Assembly (NCBI GenBank): GCA_900770515.1
Contig: CAAHDP010000438.1
Coordinates: forward strand, 1-11,010
Direction of reading: 5' to 3'
Source of the DNA: an uncultured Prevotella sp.
GTDB lineage: Bacteria; Bacteroidota; Bacteroidia; Bacteroidales; Bacteroidaceae
Length of the DNA: 11,010 nt
Shown: in pieces, positions 6,842-11,010 of the stretch
How positions within the stretch are numbered: the first letter of the stretch is position 1
Layout: every line of letters begins with the position of its first letter
The notes under the pieces: generated by a model
Told to the model about the DNA's origin: nothing
Databases searched by the model: none
The model's input: the letters and a program-made list of their open reading frames with translations, nothing else
Position numbers and translations under genes: made by a program

Positions 6842-8722
6842 TTATTTCTTTCTACCTCTTTTTGTTTTTCTGCCCGTAGCCTTGCCGGTGGTTTTCTGCT
6901 TCTTCACCTCGGCTACAGCCGGATTCATCCTTTTCTGGAATTCTTCTTCAGAGATATATTGTTTGTTCTTTATTTTCCAATCAAGCGTAGTCGACGGGTT
7001 ATCGTCGGTATGGGCTTTCTTCCAAAAATCCACGGCTTCATCGGTGATTCCGTTCATGGCGTAAATATCGCCGGCATGTTCAAGAACCGTACTGTTATTC
7101 TCGGTGGAATCGCGGTTTTTCAGCGCTGCATCGATATAAGTCTTGGCATCTGCATAGCGTTCCTGCATAAACAGAATCCAGGCATAGGTGTCAAGATATG
7201 TGCCGTTGTTCGGCTCCGCCTTGATAGTCTTGTAGCTCATCGATTCTGCCTTGTGCAGGTCCTTGCCCTGCTCGCTCAGATAGTAGGCGTAGTTGTTCAG
7301 CGCCATCACGTTGTCGTCCTTCCATTGCAGACAGGAATCGTAGGCAGCCATCGACTCCTCTGTTCTTCCTTTCTTATACAGGATGTCGCCCATCACAGCA
7401 TAGAGGTCGGAAACCAGGTCCTTGTTCGACTGTTCGTTGAGCTGCGCCACTCCCAGTCGGAACTCGTTGAGTGCATGGTCTTCGTCGTTCTTCTGATAAT
7501 ACGCCATTCCTCCGAAATAGTAGAAAACCATTTCCTCGGGATTATACTGATGGGCTGCATGCGACTGGGTAATGACTTCGCCATACTTGCGCTGGTTCCA
7601 GAGACTCTGGATAAGCTGCAGGCGGGCGTTCACGTTGTCCGGTGCTATATCGAGCACCTTCTGGAATGCCGCATTCACCGTATCGGCAGGCATCTGCTTC
7701 AAACTCATATAGGCAGCCCTCAACTCGGCTACCTCTGATGATGGTTCCGGCTGGTTGAGCACCTTGTTGAAGAGGGCGAGCACCTTGGTAGAGTCGCCTC
7801 CCTCACTCTCGTTGGTCTGGATATAGGAACGGAACATCATAATCCTGGTTTCGGTATCCGTCTTCCTGCTCATCAATATCTTGTCGAGCATCTGGTGCGC
7901 CTGTTCCTCCTGCTTGGTGGCATTATAGTAGTCGTAGAGCGACATCTGGGCGTAGGCATTGTCTGGCTCTTCCTTCAGGGCATCGGTAAAATACTTGAAT
8001 GCCTCCTTCTGCCGGTTGTGCTGCATCAGCCAGTTGCCGAGCATCGTCTTATACACCATGTCCAGGGGATGCTGCTCCGACAGCGTCTTCAGTTCGTTGT
8101 AAGCCGCCTTCGGGTCGTTCATCATCTCGTAGATGCGCATCTTGGTCAGGGTAAGCTGCTCGCTCTCGCCTTCCTCCGTCTCCAGTCTGCCCACGGTGTT
8201 GAGCATCATGCGGTAGTTTTTCTGCTGCTGGTAGAGCTGCGCCAGGATGCGGAGGGCATCGGTGTTGCTGTGGTTCTTGGCATAGAGTGCCTCGTAAGAA
8301 CCGATGGCCTTGTCGTATTGCCCCATACCTATATAATATTGGGCAAGGCGCTCAGCATAGGTCAGGTTGTCGGGATTCAGGGCGATGGCCTTGTTCATGC
8401 ACTCCAGCGCCAGGGTATCCTTCTTCAACTGGGTATAATAGAGCGACTGGTAGAAATATACCTCAGCCGCACGAGGGTCTATCTTCCGGGCATGCTCGAA
8501 GAGATCGAAGGCAGCAGTCAGGTTGCCCGCCGCATGCTGTCGTGCCGCCTCGGTAAAGAAGTATTCAAATCGCTTGCGGTCGTTGGGTGAAAGCGAATCC
8601 ACCCAAACAGTCTGCTGCTTCGCTGGCTGCACCTTTTTCTTACGGGCCAACGAAGGCAATGCCATCACGCCTACCAGCGCCACAGCCACCCAGAAGCCCT
8701 TATTTCCATAAATTCTCTTCAC
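6842..8722 (-). CDS. Secreted TPR-repeat protein
   Basis: The protein has 626 residues with a signal peptide (about 1-26, hydrophobic core WVAVALVGVMALPSL, then ARKKK). From about residue 50 to 570 it is nearly all TPR-type helix pairs, for example AAFDLFEHARKIDP (70-83), LALECMNKAIALNP (104-117), YDKAIGSYEALY (136-147), EAFKYFTDALKEEPDN (240-255), SMAAYDSCLQW (457-467) and YADAKTYIDAAL (523-534). The last 20 or so residues are strongly basic, a tail that could contact peptidoglycan, lipid head groups or a partner. The start codon is GTG (8722), with GGGAAAG upstream. No in-frame ATG gives an intact signal peptide, since the next Met (20) falls inside it. TPR proteins are scaffolds, and the specific partner is unknown. 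It follows dut by 69 bases with no promoter match between, and precedes the DUF4292 gene by 17 bases. Confidence 0.88.
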   Translation of the reverse strand: MKRIYGNKGFWVAVALVGVMALPSLARKKKVQPAKQQTVWVDSLSPNDRKRFEYFFTEAARQHAAGNLTAAFDLFEHARKIDPRAAEVYFYQSLYYTQLKKDTLALECMNKAIALNPDNLTYAERLAQYYIGMGQYDKAIGSYEALYAKNHSNTDALRILAQLYQQQKNYRMMLNTVGRLETEEGESEQLTLTKMRIYEMMNDPKAAYNELKTLSEQHPLDMVYKTMLGNWLMQHNRQKEAFKYFTDALKEEPDNAYAQMSLYDYYNATKQEEQAHQMLDKILMSRKTDTETRIMMFRSYIQTNESEGGDSTKVLALFNKVLNQPEPSSEVAELRAAYMSLKQMPADTVNAAFQKVLDIAPDNVNARLQLIQSLWNQRKYGEVITQSHAAHQYNPEEMVFYYFGGMAYYQKNDEDHALNEFRLGVAQLNEQSNKDLVSDLYAVMGDILYKKGRTEESMAAYDSCLQWKDDNVMALNNYAYYLSEQGKDLHKAESMSYKTIKAEPNNGTYLDTYAWILFMQERYADAKTYIDAALKNRDSTENNSTVLEHAGDIYAMNGITDEAVDFWKKAHTDDNPSTTLDWKIKNKQYISEEEFQKRMNPAVAEVKKQKTTGKATGRKTKRGRKK

Positions 8723-8791
8723 GATATCTTTCCCTTTCGCTTTCTCTATTTTTTAATGTTCTGTTCTGATGTTATTTCCTAATGAAATCCG

Positions 8792-9229
8792 TTATTTCAC
8801 TCCAGTATGTCCGTATCCACCGGCGCCACGTTCGGTCTCATCCAGCTCTTCCACCTCGATGAAATCGCACTGTTCGTGCTTGGCAAGCACCATCTGGGCG
8901 ATGCGCTCCCCGTCGTTGATGACGAAGTCTTCCTGCGAGAAGTTGATGAGCAGCACCATGATTTCGCCGCGATAGTCGGCATCGATGGTGCCCGGCGTGT
9001 TGAGCACGGTGATGCCATGCTTCAGGGCAAGACCGCTGCGCGGACGTATCTGCGCCTCGTAACCCACTGGCAGAGCCATGAAAAGGCCCGTAGGAACCAG
9101 TCGGCGTTCCATAGGATGGAGCACGATGGCTTCGTCGATGTTAGCACGCAAGTCCATGCCCGCACTCTGAGGTGTGGCAAACGCAGGGAGAGGCTGATGC
9201 CCCTTATTGATAATCTTTACTTTCAGCAT
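8792..9229 (-). CDS. dut: dUTP diphosphatase (dUTPase)
   Basis: This protein hydrolyses dUTP to dUMP and diphosphate, keeping uracil out of DNA and supplying dUMP for thymidylate synthesis. It has 145 residues, the normal length of the homotrimeric family, and all five motifs are intact: AGMDLRA (23-29), PRSGL (63-67), [11 protein letters not shown] (80-90, catalytic Asp83), GERIAQMV (107-114) and [10 protein letters not shown] (134-143). The glycine-rich fifth motif has Tyr where many members have Phe, which keeps the aromatic stacking residue. It is first in the - strand operon and divergent from dgt. Its transcript appears very short at the 5' end (see the promoter at 9247). Confidence 0.97.
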   Translation of the reverse strand: MLKVKIINKGHQPLPAFATPQSAGMDLRANIDEAIVLHPMERRLVPTGLFMALPVGYEAQIRPRSGLALKHGITVLNTPGTIDADYRGEIMVLLINFSQEDFVINDGERIAQMVLAKHEQCDFIEVEELDETERGAGGYGHTGVK

Positions 9230-9241
9230 AATTCTAGAATT
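9230..9241. repeat. 12-base perfect palindrome abutting the dut start codon
   Basis: The sequence aattctagaatt is its own reverse complement and touches the dut ATG (9227-9229). With a -7 box at 9247-9254 the transcript would begin about here, so the palindrome would make up most of the untranslated leader. It could be an operator or chance in AT-rich DNA. Confidence 0.4.
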
Positions 9242-9246
9242 TTCTG

Positions 9247-9254
9247 CAAAAATA
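9247..9254 (-). promoter_or_regulatory. -7 element of the dut operon promoter
   Basis: TATTTTTG on the - strand matches TAnnTTTG. No TTTG is present at the expected -33 position (around 9274-9277), so only half of the promoter matches consensus. The inferred start lies near 9240, leaving roughly 12 leader bases before the dut ATG. No other promoter-like pair was found in the short gaps of the operon, so it probably serves all four genes. Confidence 0.5.
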
Positions 9255-9316
9255 CTGCTTTTTAGGCGAATAATCGCATTTTATAAGTGAAAATGATATA
9301 ATTTATTGTTTTTTAT

Positions 9317-9347
9317 TTTGATTTATGCGCACTTTCATGTATTTTTG
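9317..9347 (+). promoter_or_regulatory. Bacteroidetes-type promoter of dgt
   Basis: TTTG (9317-9320), a 19-base spacer and TATTTTTG (9340-9347) match both consensus boxes. The transcript should begin near 9353-9355, giving a leader of about 44 bases before the ATG at 9398. It is back to back with the dut promoter, about 60 bases away. Confidence 0.75.
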
Positions 9348-9397
9348 CGCATCAGAAATGAAAGGATAGTAAGAATCACTTATATAGCAGATGGATT

Positions 9398-10735
9398 ATG
9401 GAATGGAAACAACTCATATCAAACAAGCGCTTCGGACAGGAGCATAAGCATGCCGAACGCCACGATGATCGCTCTGAATTCAAGCGCGATTACGACCGCC
9501 TCATCTTCTCGTCGGCGTTCCGCCGACTGCAGAACAAGACGCAGGTATTCCCGCTGCCGGGCAGCATCTTCGTACACAACCGCCTCACCCACAGCCTGGA
9601 AGTATCGAGCGTGGGCATGTCGCTGGGCAACGACATCTCTCGCCGCATCATCCAGAAGCGTCCGGAACTGAAGGATACCCTCTTCGAAGAGATAGGAACC
9701 ATCGTGAGCGCAGCCTGTCTGGCACACGACTTGGGCAATCCTCCCTTCGGCCATTCCGGCGAGAAAGCCATCCAGACTTTCTTCAGCGAAGGAGCAGGCC
9801 AGAGCCTAAAATCGACGGTTTCATCGCAGTTTTGGGATGATATCACCCATTACGAGGGTAATGCCAACGGCTTCAGAATCCTGACACACCGCTTCAAGGG
9901 CCGCCGCCAGGGTGGATTTGTGATGACTTATCCGATGCTTGCAGCCATCGTGAAATATCCTTTTGCCAGCAGTTTGGCTGGCGACCACGGTAAATTCGGC
10001 TTTTTTACGTCGGAAGCGGCTACTTACCAGAAGGTTGCCGATGAACTGGGCATCCGCCGTCTGTCTGCCGAAGGCGAACCGCTGAGGTACGCCCGCCACC
10101 CACTGGTGTATATGGTAGAGGCAGCCGATGACATCTGTTATGAGATTATGGACATCGAGGATTCGCACAAGCTGAAGATTCTTTCCTTCGATGAAACCGC
10201 CGATTTATTGCTCGATTTCTTCGATGAAACCACGAGAAACAAGATTCGCCAGCGCATCATCGACGAGGAACTGACCGATGAAAACGAGCAGGTGGTTTAC
10301 ATGAGGGCCTGCGTGATAGGCAAACTGGAGAACGAATGCGTAAAGGCATTCCTCGACCACGAGGAAGAGATTCTTGCCGGCACCTTCGAGGGAGCCCTCA
10401 TCGACCACATCTCGGAGCACGAGCGCAATGCCTACATCACCTGTACCCAGGTTTCGAGAAAGAAGATTTACGCCAGCAAGCCCGTTCTCGACATCGAGCT
10501 TTCGGGTTACAAGATCATGGCCACGCTGATGGAGGTATTCATCGATGCCGCCGTCAACCCGTCCCGTTTCTACTCCAAGCAGCTTCTGCGCCGGGTAAGC
10601 AGCCAGTACGACATCGAGAACGAGAGTCTGGAAGAGCGCCTCATGGCCGTATTGGATTACATCAGCGGCATGACGGATATCTATGCCTTAGATATCTATC
10701 AGAAGATCAACGGAATAAGTCTGCCGATAGTATAG
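9398..10735 (+). CDS. dgt: dGTP triphosphohydrolase (dGTPase, HD domain)
   Basis: This protein hydrolyses dGTP to deoxyguanosine and triphosphate and so helps balance the dNTP pool. It has 445 residues. The N-terminal stretch DYDRLIFSSAFRRLQNKTQVF (31-51) and the NRLTHSLEVS segment (61-70) are diagnostic of the Dgt/SAMHD1-like HD family. Metal ligands are visible as His65, His110-Asp111 in the AHDLGNPPFGHSGE segment (109-122) and Asp244 in EAADDICYEI. Further conserved parts are NGFRILTHR (157-165) and the C-terminal SGMTDIYALDIYQKINGI (423-440). The ATG at 9398 is in frame; one at 9391 is not. Conservation is good from end to end and no lesion is seen. It is monocistronic as far as the window shows, and divergent from dut. 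Confidence 0.95.
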   Translation: MEWKQLISNKRFGQEHKHAERHDDRSEFKRDYDRLIFSSAFRRLQNKTQVFPLPGSIFVHNRLTHSLEVSSVGMSLGNDISRRIIQKRPELKDTLFEEIGTIVSAACLAHDLGNPPFGHSGEKAIQTFFSEGAGQSLKSTVSSQFWDDITHYEGNANGFRILTHRFKGRRQGGFVMTYPMLAAIVKYPFASSLAGDHGKFGFFTSEAATYQKVADELGIRRLSAEGEPLRYARHPLVYMVEAADDICYEIMDIEDSHKLKILSFDETADLLLDFFDETTRNKIRQRIIDEELTDENEQVVYMRACVIGKLENECVKAFLDHEEEILAGTFEGALIDHISEHERNAYITCTQVSRKKIYASKPVLDIELSGYKIMATLMEVFIDAAVNPSRFYSKQLLRRVSSQYDIENESLEERLMAVLDYISGMTDIYALDIYQKINGISLPIV

Positions 10736-10756
10736 AAACAAAGCTGGCATACGGGC

Positions 10757-10794
10757 TTTAGAGCTTTATGTTAAAAAACCTAACTCGCTCTAAA
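10757..10794 (+). repeat. Nested inverted repeat downstream of dgt
   Basis: Outer arms tttagagc (10757-10764) and gctctaaa (10787-10794) enclose inner arms gtta (10770-10773) and taac (10781-10784). It starts 22 bases after the dgt stop and could end the dgt transcript, but no T-run follows, so the terminator role is uncertain. The rest of 10736-10899 is AT-rich and holds nothing else I can support. Confidence 0.4.
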
Positions 10795-10899
10795 TTGGAC
10801 TTTGGTTGAAAATCAAGAAGTTTTACGATGAGAATTTTATGGCAATTAGAACTTTTTGTGTTAAATCACATGCATGAAATGCAGTTTTCTAAGAAAATA

Positions 10900-10931
10900 T
10901 TTGGAGATTCCGACAAAAAAGCGTATTTTTG
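10900..10931 (+). promoter_or_regulatory. Bacteroidetes-type promoter at the right edge
   Basis: TTTG (10900-10903), a 20-base spacer and TATTTTTG (10924-10931) match consensus. The stretch aaaaagcg just before the -7 box recurs inverted at 10983-10990. The predicted start is near 10937-10939, just before the hairpin leader. Confidence 0.7.
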
Positions 10932-10941
10932 CAGCAACAAA

Positions 10942-10990
10942 TCCCACCACGCCTCTCAACGATGCGTACCACGGTGGGACTTCGCTTTTT
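10942..10990 (+). ncRNA. Structured leader or small RNA with terminator-like tail
   Basis: Outer arms tcccacc (10942-10948) and ggtggga (10973-10979) pair perfectly, and inner arms acgc (10949-10952) and gcgt (10964-10967) continue the stem with a 5-base bulge. After the stem comes cttcg and then ttttt (10986-10990). It begins within a few bases of the predicted transcription start. It may be a cis-acting leader (attenuator) for a gene beginning at or beyond 11001, where ATG AAC TAC is seen before the window ends, or a short terminated RNA. I cannot assign it to a named RNA family with confidence. Confidence 0.5.
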
Positions 10991-11010
10991 ATATGGGTAT
11001 ATGAACTACG

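Noticed and set aside
9306..9671. + strand open frame overlapping the start of dgt
   Set aside because: It runs through the dgt promoter and is out of frame with the strongly conserved HD-domain protein; its Ser/Arg-rich translation is typical of a frame shadow.
10828..11004. 58-codon open frame (MRILWQLELF...) at the right edge
   Set aside because: It runs straight through the consensus promoter and the hairpin leader, whose structure explains the sequence better. A short conserved-looking peptide here would probably be a shadow of the repeated or conserved RNA element.

Overview
The window looks like a chromosomal segment from a Bacteroidales bacterium, most likely of the Prevotella/Segatella type. 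The evidence is promoters of the Bacteroidetes form (TTTG, 19-20 bases, TAnnTTTG), weak Shine-Dalgarno sequences, many lipoprotein and TPR genes, a DUF4292 lipoprotein, and a dut / TPR / DUF4292 / EnvC-like gene order that I associate with this order from memory. I cannot name the species from sequence alone.

Right half (4080-10735): a housekeeping region of moderate GC. Two nucleotide-pool genes are transcribed divergently from a 168-base gap: dgt (HD-domain dGTP triphosphohydrolase, + strand) and dut (dUTPase, - strand). Behind dut, apparently as one operon, come a secreted TPR protein with a GTG start, a DUF4292 lipoprotein that may be LolB-like, and a long coiled-coil protein ending in a catalytically dead LytM/M23 domain (an EnvC-type amidase activator with an unusually long Ala-rich rod). 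A hairpin at 4021-4058 probably ends this operon.

Left half (182-3998): a visibly AT-richer block, all on the - strand. First comes a membrane protein with a lipobox, TPR-type repeats, one transmembrane helix and a cytoplasmic HTH-like tail, which suggests a membrane-bound regulator. A strong hairpin terminator follows. A consensus promoter then drives a two-gene unit: a 123-residue secreted protein (possibly DUF3244-like) and a 563-residue putative surface lipoprotein that I do not recognise. The layout suggests a sensor/regulator next to the secreted genes it could control. This is the least explained part of the window and the best candidate for something new.

Edges: 1-181 carries three copies of a 19-base hairpin-forming repeat (CCCCTTCGGGG core). 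10736-11010 has no convincing gene. It holds a nested inverted repeat, then a consensus promoter and a structured leader with a terminator-like tail, apparently belonging to a transcript that continues beyond the window.
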